A stretch of DNA of 64,000 nt, taken from NCBI GenBank assembly GCA_021825295.1, contig JAKAHV010000008.1:31821-95820 (forward strand), read 5' to 3'. A program made the position numbers and the translations under genes. The DNA comes from Nitrospirota bacterium. Its GTDB lineage: Bacteria; Nitrospirota; Thermodesulfovibrionia; Thermodesulfovibrionales; JdFR-88. The notes under the pieces are model-generated. The model searched no databases, was not told the origin of the DNA, and was given only the letters and a program-made list of their open reading frames with translations. Of this stretch, positions 34,905 to 42,863 are shown piece by piece (within the stretch, counting starts at the first letter, position 1; the number at the start of each line of letters is the position of its first letter).

Positions 34905-35261
34905 TCAAAAATATTTTTCTTCGAATTCGATATTGGCGCTTTTCAGCCTCCGGTAGTCCTGTTTCAGGCGATCATTGGCGATATTTTTGTTTATTCTGCT
35001 GTCACTGAGGGTTTCTTCAGAAGAGGCATATATGTAGGGTTTTGAAACGACCTTTTCCAGATCGCCCGCCCTGAAGGTATAATCGGCGCTAAGAAGATAC
35101 ATTTGCACCGTGTCCTCACATCCGGTTGTTTCATTGGGATGCACCCTTTGCAACACCGTCTGTTTCCCCAGATTGACGATCACCTTCACCTCTTTGCCTT
35201 CATTTGCCAACTGGATGAAATCCTCAATTCTCGGCAGCTCTTTTGCAGTTGTCCCGGCCAT
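34905..35261 (-). CDS. Hypothetical protein
   Basis: 118 aa, charged, no membrane segment or known motif. It begins MAGTTAKELPRIEDFIQLAN and contains VKVIVNLGKQTVLQRVHPNE. Codon usage looks normal, and the 24-base spacing to the prs homologue upstream suggests cotranscription. I do not recognise the family. Confidence 0.55.
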   Translation of the reverse strand: MAGTTAKELPRIEDFIQLANEGKEVKVIVNLGKQTVLQRVHPNETTGCEDTVQMYLLSADYTFRAGDLEKVVSKPYIYASSEETLSDSRINKNIANDRLKQDYRRLKSANIEFEEKYF

Positions 35262-35285
35262 ATTTTCACCCCTCTTTCCCCGTTC

Positions 35286-36389
35286 TCACGCACTCCAAAC
35301 CAACCCGCCTTCAAGCCCGCCTTCTTCCGGATCTTCCATGACCGATATGTCGCAATGGACCCTGTGAATAATGTCGCCTATGTACCCGGAAAGCGATCTG
35401 ACGCGGGTAAAAGGAAGCGATCTGAATTCATCCGGCTGCGGAATGCTGTCAGTCGTCACCAATTCCCTCAGGTTGTAGCGCAGATGCATTTCGGAAAGCT
35501 TTTCCAATGCCGTTTTTAAGCATAAATTGTGGGTAACTCCAAGATATATCTCTCCGACTTTTCTTTCCTCCACAAGCTTCCTTGCCAGGGCATAGACCGT
35601 GCCGCCCGTGCTTATCATGTCGTCAAGCACTATGGCCGTCCTTTTCCCTTCAAACTCGCCCATGATCTCATGGACTACGGCCTCTTCCCTGCGGGGCCGG
35701 TATTTGGAGGCCGTCGCGCTGCTGATCCCGAGAATACGGCTGAATTCGGCCACAAACTTGGAAGCGCCCGGATCGGGGGCGACGGCAATCACGTCATTGC
35801 GTCCGCTAAAGCGGGAGAATTCCCCGGCGAATATCGGAAGGGACTCCAGGCTCAGGACCGGTATTTTTCCGAAAAAGCCGTGCACCTTGCTATGCGGATG
35901 GACAGTGATGAGCCGGTCGATTCCTGCCTCCAGCATAAGGTCGGCAACAAGCTTCGCGGTTGTAGGCTCCCTTTTCAACCGGGTGGGATTGTCCTGCCGC
36001 GCGTATGCCAGATATGGCACAACGGCGGTTATATGCCTGGCGCCCCATTCACGGAATGCCCTTGCAGCGATCAGGAAAGACATCAGGTTCTGGTCCACGC
36101 CGCGCCCGGGACCCGGCGTATACAGCGCCTGGCACACAAACACGTCTTTTCCGCTGGCATCCATTTCCAGCCGGACGCACGTTTCGGAATCCGAGAACTG
36201 GAAATCTATGTCCTCAAGATAGCAGGCGGCGCCCTCGCGGCACGCCTCCGCCATCAAATCCCTGCATCGCTTTGCCACCTGGTTGGCCAGATAAGACCCG
36301 GCCCTGCAGGCTGCGATCAGCAATCCTCCGCGGGGAGATGCCGACTTTGAATTTTTACCGGAGGACTCGCAGGTAAAAAAATTTTCCAT
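35286..36389 (-). CDS. Ribose-phosphate pyrophosphokinase family protein
   Basis: 367 aa PRPP synthetase homologue. Recognised parts: VPYLAYARQDNPTRLKREPTTAKLVADLM (ATP/ribose phosphate region), RLITVHPHSK, VIAVAPDPGASKFVAEF and the PRPP loop TAIVLDDMISTGGTVYALARKL. The N-terminal 35 residues are extra, and the catalytic flexible-loop sequence reads KYRPRREEAVVHEIMGEFEGK instead of the usual KRR. It is probably a diverged paralogue rather than the housekeeping Prs. Operon partner is the downstream hypothetical gene. Confidence 0.78.
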   Translation of the reverse strand: MENFFTCESSGKNSKSASPRGGLLIAACRAGSYLANQVAKRCRDLMAEACREGAACYLEDIDFQFSDSETCVRLEMDASGKDVFVCQALYTPGPGRGVDQNLMSFLIAARAFREWGARHITAVVPYLAYARQDNPTRLKREPTTAKLVADLMLEAGIDRLITVHPHSKVHGFFGKIPVLSLESLPIFAGEFSRFSGRNDVIAVAPDPGASKFVAEFSRILGISSATASKYRPRREEAVVHEIMGEFEGKRTAIVLDDMISTGGTVYALARKLVEERKVGEIYLGVTHNLCLKTALEKLSEMHLRYNLRELVTTDSIPQPDEFRSLPFTRVRSLSGYIGDIIHRVHCDISVMEDPEEGGLEGGLVWSA

Positions 36390-36520
36390 GACGATATATC
36401 TTCCATGAATGCGCTCGCTCTACATTTATATTCTACTCCAATCTGAAACGGCCGCCAGAGCGCTTAGGGGAATTCCCGGCAGAGCCTTTTTTCTTATTCG
36501 CCCGCTATCCGTTTATCCTG

Positions 36521-38479
36521 TCAGTTGCAGCTTGTCTTCATATCCTGCTTCGCCACAGCGGCAATCTTTCTGTCCGGGTCTTTCATCGGGTCCGGCAGGG
36601 CGGGTATAGTCACCTTTACGACCCTTCTTGCAGCCGCCTCTTCCGGCTTCTCCCTGCGATCTGAATTTTTTATTCTGCGCGAACTTTTAATCTTCCGGAC
36701 GGCCCCGAACCTGCAGACCTCAAAACAACTGCCGCATTTGATGCAGGCCCCGGCGTTTATGGCATGGGGCGCCTTCTTCAGGCCGCTGATGGCGGCAGCC
36801 GGACAGGCCCTCACGCAAGCCCCGCAGCCTTTGCATAGCTCCTTCCGTATGCGGAAAGCCATGAGCGCCTTGCACGCCCTGGCGGTACATTTCTTCTCCA
36901 GCACATGGGCCTCGTATTCGTGCCTGAAATACTGCAGAGTGCTCAATACCGGATTCGGAGCGGTCTGGCCCAGCCCGCAAAGGGAGGCCAGTTTCACATC
37001 CTTCGAGAGTTTCTCCAGAAGCTCCAGGTCCTCCTCCCTGCCCTCCCCCTTTGTGATGCGGTCCAGTATCTCGTAGAGCCTTTTTGTCCCGATGCGGCAT
37101 GGCACGCACTTCCCGCAGGACTCCATCTGGGTGAAATTGAGGAAGTATTTCGCGACACTCACCATGCAGTCGTCCTCATCCAGCACTATCATGCCGCCGG
37201 AGCCCATGATGGCCCCGAGCTTCATCAGGTTTTCGTAACAGACCTTTACGTCAAGGAGGCGTTCCGGGATGCAGCCGCCGGAGGGCCCTCCCATCTGCAC
37301 GGCCTTGAATTTTTTGCCGCCCTCTATCCCGCCTCCGATGGAAAAGATGATGTCCCTCATGCTCATTCCCATGGGGACTTCTATGAGGCCGGTATTTTTG
37401 ACCTTTCCCGTGAGCGCGAAAACCTTTGTACCTTTCGATTTTTCGGTGCCCAGGGAAGAAAACCAGTCCGCGCCGCGCCTTATTATGTAAGGGATGTTGG
37501 CCAGGGTCTCCACGTTATTTATCACGGTGGGCCTGCCCCAGAGGCCGCTTACAACCGGAAACGGCGGCTTCGCTCTGGGCATGCCGCGCTGCCCCTCGAT
37601 GCTCGCGATCAAAGCGGTCTCCTCGCCGCAGACAAAGGCGCCTGCCCCGAGCTTTATCCTGATATCGAAGTTCACGCCGGCTGCCATGATGTTTTTCCCG
37701 AGCAGGTTTTTCCCCCGCGCCTGGTCAATTGCTATTTTGAGGCGTTCGACGGCAAGCGGGTATTCCGCCCTTACGTATACATAACCCTCCTCCGCCCCGA
37801 TGGCGTAAGCGGCTATAATCATGCCTTCCAGGACGGCATGCGGATTTCCTTCGAGCACTGCGCGGTCCATGAAGGCGCCGGGGTCCCCCTCGTCGGCGTT
37901 GCAGATGAGGTATTTCAGGCCCGGGGGCTGTTTTCTTGCCGCCTCCCATTTCACCCCGGTCGGGAAACCCGCGCCGCCCCTCCCCCTGAGGCCCGATTTC
38001 CTTATGGTCTCTATCACTTCTTCGGGAGTCATGCCGGCAATCGCCTTTTTTGCCGCCCCGTATCCGCCTCCGTCCATGTAGGCGTCTATGTCTTCGGGGT
38101 CTATCTCTCCGCAGTCGGAGAGCACCACCTTCACCTGCCTTTCATGGAAGCTGCGGTAATCCTCCTTCACCTCCCATTCGGCAACAGGCGCCCCGCCTAT
38201 GATATGTTCCTCCACAATCCTGGCGGCCATACCGGGTTTTACATACTGGTAAGTGGTCCTGAGACCGTCTATTATCACGTCCACAAGGACGTCCCTGGAG
38301 CAAAATCCCTTGCAGCCTACCTTGTGCCTCGTACAGTTCTTTCCGAGTTTGGCGGCAATGCCGGCGCGCTTCAGCTCATCCCCGAACGCATCGAGAACCT
38401 CCTGGCCGCCCGAGGTAATCCCGACGGGGCCCATGCATACTTTTATCTCAACCCTTTCACTATCGTTTTCCATCGTCAC
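36521..38479 (-). CDS. NuoF/HndC-like NAD(P)H-binding flavoprotein with ferredoxin domains
   Basis: 652 aa. Domains in order: thioredoxin-like 2Fe-2S domain (about 10-90, cysteines in KVCMG, NCTRHKVGCKGFCSRD), NuoF FMN/NADH core (GLRGRGGAGFPTGVKWEAA, NADEGDPGAFMDRAVLEGNPH, CGEETALIASIEG), SLBB-like region, the FeS motif SCGKCVPCRIGTKRL, and a C-terminal double [4Fe-4S] ferredoxin (CKGCGACVRACP, CIKCGSCFEVC) with a basic tail of about 55 residues. Such subunits serve NADP-reducing or electron-bifurcating complexes. No NuoE/NuoG-type partner is adjacent, so it may pair with proteins encoded elsewhere. Confidence 0.87.
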   Translation of the reverse strand: MTMENDSERVEIKVCMGPVGITSGGQEVLDAFGDELKRAGIAAKLGKNCTRHKVGCKGFCSRDVLVDVIIDGLRTTYQYVKPGMAARIVEEHIIGGAPVAEWEVKEDYRSFHERQVKVVLSDCGEIDPEDIDAYMDGGGYGAAKKAIAGMTPEEVIETIRKSGLRGRGGAGFPTGVKWEAARKQPPGLKYLICNADEGDPGAFMDRAVLEGNPHAVLEGMIIAAYAIGAEEGYVYVRAEYPLAVERLKIAIDQARGKNLLGKNIMAAGVNFDIRIKLGAGAFVCGEETALIASIEGQRGMPRAKPPFPVVSGLWGRPTVINNVETLANIPYIIRRGADWFSSLGTEKSKGTKVFALTGKVKNTGLIEVPMGMSMRDIIFSIGGGIEGGKKFKAVQMGGPSGGCIPERLLDVKVCYENLMKLGAIMGSGGMIVLDEDDCMVSVAKYFLNFTQMESCGKCVPCRIGTKRLYEILDRITKGEGREEDLELLEKLSKDVKLASLCGLGQTAPNPVLSTLQYFRHEYEAHVLEKKCTARACKALMAFRIRKELCKGCGACVRACPAAAISGLKKAPHAINAGACIKCGSCFEVCRFGAVRKIKSSRRIKNSDRREKPEEAAARRVVKVTIPALPDPMKDPDRKIAAVAKQDMKTSCN

Positions 38480-38924
38480 ACGCCTTTAAGTTAAGTAGTC
38501 CTTTGTCGCTTTTTCCGTTCATATTCCTGCGGCAAACCTTGTTCACAACCATGGAACCGGACGGGCGGCGCCGCCGCGCACGCATTCGCCCGTTTCACCC
38601 TGCCATTTGTGCACGAGCCCTGAAAGACCCTATACGCTCCAGGGGCCAAATTGCCGGTGCTGCGGACAGCACTACGCTTCTTGGCATACAGGCAGGCTTT
38701 TTCCCGGAAATCATCGGGATTTCTTTTAATTCGGGGGATTTGCCCGCCGTAAGGGCCGCGCCGCAAGGGGTGGAAAGTTTGTGGTCATGTCTTCCCAAAT
38801 AATCTTTCCGGGTGCTCATAAACAATACTATGGCTATTTTAACATTTGGGGCAGGAAAGCAGAAAGGGGGTCATCGCAAGCAGCACGCTTCAGAAAACAG
38901 TTGGAATCAAAGAGGAAAACATGG
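38480..38924. other. Intergenic stretch before the defence island
   Basis: About 445 bases between the NuoF-like gene and the first tRNA-derived repeat. Short frames exist (for example 38491-38766, minus), but they have no ribosome binding site, motif or convincing composition. I see no promoter or RNA structure I would defend. Confidence 0.4.
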
Positions 38925-39005
38925 TAGGCGATGCAGGTTTCGAACCTGCGGCCTCTGCCGTGTGAAGACTGTGCAGGGAGGGGATTTTGGGGGGCGGGGT
39001 TTTCC
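38925..39005 (-). repeat. tRNA-Val 3'-half repeat, copy A (att-like)
   Basis: Read on the minus strand, 38966-38925 is the 3' half of a tRNA-Val(CAC): anticodon loop TTCACAC, stem GGCAG, variable loop, a perfect T arm GCAGG-TTCGAAA-CCTGC and the acceptor strand ATCGCCTA. No 5' half exists. It is followed (rightwards) by ACTGTGCAGGGAGGGGATTT and GGGGCGGGGTTTTCC, shared with copies B and C, and the similarity stops at 39005. Left-over attachment site of an element that integrates into the tRNA gene is the best explanation. Confidence 0.65.
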
Positions 39006-39015
39006 TATATGCCTA

Positions 39016-39044
39016 TTTACATATTTTCATACAATATGTATAAT
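39016..39044 (+). promoter_or_regulatory. Promoter and operator of the AbrB/PIN module
   Basis: TTTACA at 39016-39021 and TATAAT at 39039-39044 with a 17-base spacer. Within it an inverted repeat ACATATT (39019-39025) / AATATGT (39033-39039) overlaps both hexamers, a typical operator for autorepression by an antitoxin. Confidence 0.7.
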
Positions 39045-39075
39045 AAAATTATCTTCGGGAAGGCGGTGAAATGCA

Positions 39076-39321
39076 ATGGAGACCGTAATTGTCGGCGAGA
39101 GAGGGCAGGTGACGATCCCAAAGAAGTTAAGAGACCGGTTCGGCATCAAGTCAAAGTCCCCCGTGGTGTTTGAACTCAGGGATGACGGCATAATGATCAA
39201 ACCGGCCGTGACCGTCATGGTGCGGGAGTTTTCAGATGATTTTATAAAAAGCATCTCGAAGGCGGACCGGCTGAAAGAAGGGGAAGCGAGGGACATCCTT
39301 GCTAAATGGAAAGGCAAATAA
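39076..39321 (+). CDS. AbrB/MazE-like antitoxin
   Basis: 81 aa. The swapped-hairpin AbrB DNA-binding domain is seen in VIVGERGQVTIPKKLRDRFGIKSKSPVVFELRDDGIMIKPA, and the C-terminal 35 residues (REFSDDFIKSISKADRL onward) are the helical toxin-binding part. It overlaps the PIN toxin gene by 16 bases. It should bind its own promoter palindrome and neutralise the PIN nuclease. Confidence 0.88.
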   Translation: METVIVGERGQVTIPKKLRDRFGIKSKSPVVFELRDDGIMIKPAVTVMVREFSDDFIKSISKADRLKEGEARDILAKWKGK

Positions 39322-39734
39322 AGGTCTTTCTTGACAGCAACGTGGTGTTTTCGATTGCCTATACTGGCAAGGAACGGTCGCGGTCATACCTCATCTATGA
39401 AATCCAGGCGCCTGGCAGGCTCAAGGTGTATCTCTCCGACCTGGTTTGCAAAGAGGCCCTTTTCAACATCAGGAGGAAGAGGCCCGAAGCGGAGCCGCTC
39501 CTTAATAAATTGATTACTCAATCAAAGGTATTGGCGGATATCGCCGCTGACCTCAAACACCCGGAAATACATAAACTCCCCCTGAATGACCGGATCATCC
39601 TTTCAACAGCGGTCTATCACAAGGCGGATGTTTTTTTGACCGGCAACGAGAGAGACTTCAACGACTTTTATCATAAAAAAGTCCTGGGCACTCTCATTCT
39701 TAAACCGGTGGATTTTCTGGACATGAACTTTTGA
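39306..39734 (+). CDS. PIN-domain toxin
   Basis: 142 aa RNase toxin of the PIN fold. N-terminal IKVFLDSNVVFSIAY gives the first acidic residue, VCKEALFNI the Glu-bearing helix, and LNDRIILSTAVYHKADVFLTGNERDF the Asp cluster. The acidic set appears complete. It is downstream of and overlapping the AbrB-type antitoxin, forming a VapBC-like module that lies between repeat copies A and B. Confidence 0.85.
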   Translation: MERQIKVFLDSNVVFSIAYTGKERSRSYLIYEIQAPGRLKVYLSDLVCKEALFNIRRKRPEAEPLLNKLITQSKVLADIAADLKHPEIHKLPLNDRIILSTAVYHKADVFLTGNERDFNDFYHKKVLGTLILKPVDFLDMNF

Positions 39735-39906
39735 CGCTGTTTCCGCCCCTGATTTGCAAAGACAATTTCAAAAAAGTGTAAAAATTTTCCGGCAAACCGT
39801 AAGGTTTCCTTACACTTTTCGTCACGATTTTTTCGAGGACCGCAACCGCATAAGAGGCATTCCCGTATTTCAGGCCCCGCCCTTTTTGCTTTTGCTTGCG
39901 CCATCA

Positions 39907-39936
39907 TTGATTTTACCCTAGTTTAAAATGTATACT
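39907..39936 (+). promoter_or_regulatory. Promoter/operator of the Phd/PIN module
   Basis: TTGATT at 39907-39912 and TATACT at 39931-39936 (18-base spacer). GTATACTTTAAAATATAC at 39930-39947 is a near-palindrome covering the -10 region, as expected for Phd-type autorepression. A GAGGTG ribosome binding site follows at 39952-39957. Confidence 0.6.
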
Positions 39937-39962
39937 TTAAAATATACAAAAGAGGTGAGACG

Positions 39963-40205
39963 ATGAAGACTGCTACTGCAAAAGAATTGAGGACCAGGGC
40001 CGCGGAGATCCTCGAAAGGGTCATCAAGGGCGATGAGGTTGTGATTACAAAAAGGGGCAAATCGATAGCCGTGCTGAAACCCGTGCACGAGGATCACGAA
40101 AGGAAATTCAGCCCTGTCGGATTCGGCCAGTGGAGGGACCGGGAAGACTTGAAAGACGTCTCCGGCTGGCTCGATAAGAGAAGAAAAGAGAGGTTTCCAC
40201 GGTAA
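39963..40205 (+). CDS. Phd/YefM-family antitoxin
   Basis: 80 aa. MKTATAKELRTRAAEILERVIKGDEVVITKRGKSIAVLKPV is the classic Phd/YefM N-terminal domain; the remaining basic C-terminus (GQWRDREDLKDVSGWLDKRRKERFPR) is the toxin-binding part. A good GAGGTG site precedes the ATG. The toxin frame overlaps its last codons. Confidence 0.9.
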   Translation: MKTATAKELRTRAAEILERVIKGDEVVITKRGKSIAVLKPVHEDHERKFSPVGFGQWRDREDLKDVSGWLDKRRKERFPR

Positions 40206-40585
40206 TCATCGACACGGACATCCTTATATGGTATTTCCGTGGAAACCAAGGCGCGCAGGACTTCATGGCCCGTGTTCCCTATGAAAAGAGGACGACCAGC
40301 GTTCTTTGCATTATGGAACTGGTTCAGGGATGTCTGAACAAAAAAGAGTTGAAGAACGTAAAAGAGTTCGCTCGCGTCAATTTTTCCAAAATTATTTATC
40401 CGGACGACAGGATTTTCGAAAAGGCGAAGCTGCTGCTGGAGCATCACGCCTTGCCGGATGGCTTAAGGACGATTGATGCTCTTATAGCTGCCTCGGCCAT
40501 ATCACGCAAGACAGCGCTCGCCACCTCCAATTACGCGCATTTTAAAGCAATAGACGGACTCCGCATCGAACGCTTCAAGCCATAA
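40199..40585 (+). CDS. VapC-type PIN toxin without a standard start codon
   Basis: In this frame the PIN motif VIIDTDILIWYFRGNQGAQDF begins immediately after the antitoxin's end, and the acidic residues in TSVLCIMELVQG and GLRTIDALIAASAI are present. But no ATG, GTG or TTG lies between the upstream in-frame stop (TAA at 40175) and the catalytic Asp. The first ATG (40265) would remove the active-site strand. A purine-rich AGAGAGG (about 40186-40193) sits 5-8 bases before ACG (40199) and GTA (40202). So translation needs a rare start or frameshifting from the antitoxin, or the toxin has been silenced by mutation. The chosen start is nominal. Confidence 0.6.
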   Translation, partial: TVIIDTDILIWYFRGNQGAQDFMARVPYEKRTTSVLCIMELVQGCLNKKELKNVKEFARVNFSKIIYPDDRIFEKAKLLLEHHALPDGLRTIDALIAASAISRKTALATSNYAHFKAIDGLRIERFKP

Positions 40586-40602
40586 GACGGGAAAGAAAAA
40601 AA

Positions 40603-40720
40603 TGGGCGATGTAGGTTTCGAACCTGCCGCCTCTGCCGTGTGAAGACTGTGCAGGGAGGGGATTTTGGCGGCGGGGTTTTCCAGATTTTTCCGAATTTAT
40701 ACTGCACAAAAACTGCACAA
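40603..40720 (-). repeat. tRNA-Val 3'-half repeat, copy B (att-like)
   Basis: Same organisation as copy A: minus-strand tRNA-Val 3' half at 40644-40603 (anticodon loop TTCACAC, T arm GCAGG-TTCGAAA-CCTAC, end ATCGCCCA). Then ACTGTGCAGGGAGGGGATTT, GGCGGGGTTTTCC, GATTTTTCCGAATTTATACT, and two direct ACTGCACA motifs at about 40701 and 40712. It separates the two toxin-antitoxin clusters. Confidence 0.65.
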
Positions 40721-40895
40721 TGACCGCGGCAGGATGATCGGGGGAAAGCGGGATCAGGATACCGCAGCATGTTGAACTTCGCATAGTCGTTCAGGTACCC
40801 GGCCCCCTTGGTCTCGCCGACCCGGGGACGCCAAGCTGTTTTCCCTCCTCCGCGAGACCAATGTTGTCCGCGGCCTGGCCACGTCCGAAGATAAC

Positions 40896-40922
40896 TGTAT
40901 ATCAATTGTGATACAATAGGAC
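40896..40922 (+). promoter_or_regulatory. Promoter/operator region of the dinJ/yafQ module
   Basis: TGTATATCAATTGTGATACA at 40896-40915 is an imperfect palindrome centred on ATTG, overlapping a TACAAT -10-like box (about 40912-40917). No good -35 is visible. A strong AGGAGGTG site follows at 40927-40934, ahead of the antitoxin ATG. Confidence 0.5.
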
Positions 40923-40938
40923 CATTAGGAGGTGTCAT

Positions 40939-41199
40939 ATGGCGAAGACGGCGATGATAACGACGAGGGTTGATCCCGGCTTGAAGACGGATGCCGAAAA
41001 GATATTGCGCAAGCTGGGGATCAGCACGACGGAGGCAATAAATCTCTTTCTGTCGCAGGTGCGGCTGCGCAAGGGCCTGCCTTTTGACGTAAAAATACCC
41101 AATAAGGCCACCCTGAAGGCCATGAGGGACGCGGAAGAGAGACGGGATATCACGGAGAGCGAGAACGCCGAGGACATGTTCAGGAAGCTTGGCATATAG
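40939..41199 (+). CDS. RelB/DinJ-family antitoxin
   Basis: 86 aa. TAMITTRVDPGLKTDAEKILRKLGISTTEAINLFLSQVRLRKGLPF is the ribbon-helix-helix DinJ domain, and the remaining acidic tail binds the toxin. The very strong AGGAGGTG site and the two-base gap to the YafQ gene fit coupled expression with excess antitoxin. Confidence 0.92.
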   Translation: MAKTAMITTRVDPGLKTDAEKILRKLGISTTEAINLFLSQVRLRKGLPFDVKIPNKATLKAMRDAEERRDITESENAEDMFRKLGI

Positions 41200-41201
41200 A
41201 A

Positions 41202-41480
41202 ATGCCCAAGTCTCTGTATACCACGCAGTTCAGGAGGGACGTAAAGAGGATCCAGAAGGCGGGCAGCAAGGACCTGGAAAAGCTTAAGACCGTTGTGCGA
41301 ATGCTTGTAGATGGCAAGCCGCTTGAAAGCAAATATGTTGATCATCCGACCGGGGGAAATCTGAAAGGGCACAGGGACTGCCACATAGAGGCGGACTGGA
41401 TATTGCCCTACCGGATAGATAAAGATAGACAGGAGATTGTCTTCGTCCGAACCGGTAGCCATTCCGAACTTTTTGGATAA
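41202..41480 (+). CDS. YafQ-family mRNA interferase toxin
   Basis: 92 aa RelE-superfamily toxin. It has the full YafQ outline: MPKSLYTTQFRRDVKRIQKAG, LEKLKTVVRMLVDGKPL, DHPTGGNLKGHRDCHIEADWILPYRID and the C-terminal FVRTGSHSELFG, which includes the catalytic His. YafQ toxins cleave ribosome-bound mRNA. A 273-base gene-free gap follows. Confidence 0.92.
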   Translation: MPKSLYTTQFRRDVKRIQKAGSKDLEKLKTVVRMLVDGKPLESKYVDHPTGGNLKGHRDCHIEADWILPYRIDKDRQEIVFVRTGSHSELFG

Positions 41481-41753
41481 AAGATATTAAGTAAAAAGCT
41501 GCTGGAGACCAAGCCAGGGCCATGGGAAACTCCTTTTTCCACCTGACGTTTTACTTATCATAGGGTCCAAAGGGTCTATGGACTTCATATTCTCACACAA
41601 GGTCACGATCCGGCACAATATCATTTAATCGTAAATCTTCCAGTGGAATTCCAAAACCTTCCGCCTATTGACCGCTCGGGGGAAAGCGGGAGCCCCGCGC
41701 TCCGTCATGGTTCATGTATAATGAAAGCAGGCTAATATTTTTTGGAGGAATAA
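41481..41753. other. Intergenic gap with promoter of the next module
   Basis: No gene. TATAAT at 41717-41722 lies 30 bases before the GGAGG site and ATG of the following antitoxin; I see no convincing -35 partner. The sequence GGGGGAAAGCGGGA at about 41680 also occurs at 40741, a short repeat. Confidence 0.45.
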
Positions 41754-41954
41754 ATGAAGACAAAAGGCGCTGCCGCGGAGGTCTTTCTGACGGCCTTCAA
41801 GACGTTGCCCAAAAATGAGCAGGATATCTTCCTTTCTGAAATCCTGAAGGACAAAAAACTCAGGGAAGACCTCATAGACATAGCTATTGCGGAGAGCCGG
41901 GCGGAAGACAAGGGCAAGCCGTTTAAGGATTTCTTAAAAGAACATAAAAATTAG
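41754..41954 (+). CDS. RelB-like antitoxin, partner of a disrupted RelE
   Basis: 66 aa, starting [20 protein letters not shown], with the pattern [20 protein letters not shown], a type seen upstream of RelE/ParE-like toxins. GGAGG ribosome binding site. Here the next genes are an MNT-HEPN pair, and the RelE-like frame is 620 bases further on and N-terminally short, so the original pair appears to have been split. Confidence 0.65.
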   Translation: MKTKGAAAEVFLTAFKTLPKNEQDIFLSEILKDKKLREDLIDIAIAESRAEDKGKPFKDFLKEHKN

Positions 41955-41964
41955 ATGCGGAAGT

Positions 41965-42273
41965 ATGAACCATAGAGGAAACATAGAAATCCCACAAGAA
42001 AAGATTGCCGAATTCTGCAGGCGTAATCATATTCTAAAATTGTCGCTTTTTGGTTCAGCCTTAAGGGGCGAATTAAGACCTGACAGCGATATAGACCTTC
42101 TTGTCGAATTTGATCCGAACCATATTCCCGGCCTGATAAGGCTGGCGGGCATGGAAATAGAACTTTCAGAAATCCTGGGACGCAAGGTCGACCTGAGGAC
42201 GCCTAACGACCTCAGCCGGTATTTCAGGAAAGAAGTTATCGAACAGGCGGAACCGCAATATGCGGAAAGATGA
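41965..42273 (+). CDS. mntA: MNT-domain nucleotidyltransferase (antitoxin of HEPN/MNT)
   Basis: 102 aa minimal nucleotidyltransferase. [26 protein letters not shown] is the GSxRxG...DxDxD motif with the metal-binding Asp pair. In studied HEPN/MNT pairs this protein adds AMP to a Tyr next to the HEPN active site and so silences the RNase. It overlaps the HEPN gene by 14 bases and starts 10 bases after the upstream antitoxin. Confidence 0.9.
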   Translation: MNHRGNIEIPQEKIAEFCRRNHILKLSLFGSALRGELRPDSDIDLLVEFDPNHIPGLIRLAGMEIELSEILGRKVDLRTPNDLSRYFRKEVIEQAEPQYAER

Positions 42274-42598
42274 CGCTGTCCGTCTGAAGCACATGCTTGA
42301 TGCTTCAAGAGAAGTTATTTCTTTTGCCAAGGGCAAGAACCGAAGCGACCTCGATACAGACAGAAAACTCGCACTTGCACTCGTAAAATCCATCGAAATC
42401 ATAGGTGAGGCCGCATCAAAAATATCGGCAGAAGGCCGAGACAGCCATTCGCATATACCATGGGCAAGCATAATTTCCATGAGGAACCGGCTTATTCATG
42501 CTTATTATGAAATTGACCTCGATATTTTATGGAAAACCGTCATTGAAGACATCCCTCCGCTTTTAAAGGAACTTGAACAAATTAACCCGAGCTGCTGA
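42260..42598 (+). CDS. hepT: HEPN-domain (DUF86) RNase toxin
   Basis: 112 aa all-helical protein. The catalytic RX4-6H motif with the adjacent Tyr is [14 protein letters not shown], matching HepT proteins whose RNase is inhibited by AMPylation of that Tyr. [16 protein letters not shown] is the conserved dimer helix. The frame overlaps the RelE remnant downstream by 26 bases. Confidence 0.9.
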   Translation: MRKDDAVRLKHMLDASREVISFAKGKNRSDLDTDRKLALALVKSIEIIGEAASKISAEGRDSHSHIPWASIISMRNRLIHAYYEIDLDILWKTVIEDIPPLLKELEQINPSC

Positions 42599-42764
42599 AC
42601 TGCCAATTGCCCCAAAACCGTCCGGCTCAAAAAAATTAAGGGAGACCGATTTTTACAGAATAAGAATAGGTGACTACAGGGTTATATACAGCATCGAAGA
42701 AAACAGCCGTCTGGTTAAGGTCCTCTCCATTGCCCACAGGAAAGAAGTCTACAGAGGATTGTAA
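42573..42764 (+). pseudogene. RelE/ParE-like toxin, N-terminally truncated
   Basis: The 63-residue frame contains the C-terminal two thirds of a RelE-like toxin: KPSGSKKLRETDFYRIRIGDYRVIYSIEENSRLVKVLSIAHRKEVY, with the expected Arg and His residues. The first 20-25 residues of the family (helices 1-2) are missing, and the frame starts inside the end of the HEPN gene. It is best read as a broken relE whose front was lost when MNT-HEPN was inserted; a shortened functional toxin is less likely. Confidence 0.6.
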
Positions 42765-42863
42765 GCAGGTGCCTATTGATTTGAGGGGTTCTGCTTGCTG
42801 CGCCCCGGCTTTTTTTATCTGAAAATTAATTAGTATCTGGCATGGGTAGTGCACGAGGAGGGG

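Noticed and set aside
36905..38494. 529-aa plus-strand reading frame
   Set aside because: Antisense of the NuoF-like gene, whose many domain motifs are unambiguous; the frame has no recognisable domain.
38925..38966. Intact tRNA gene
   Set aside because: Only the 3' half (anticodon loop to acceptor) exists at this site and at the two other copies; no 5' half pairs with it.
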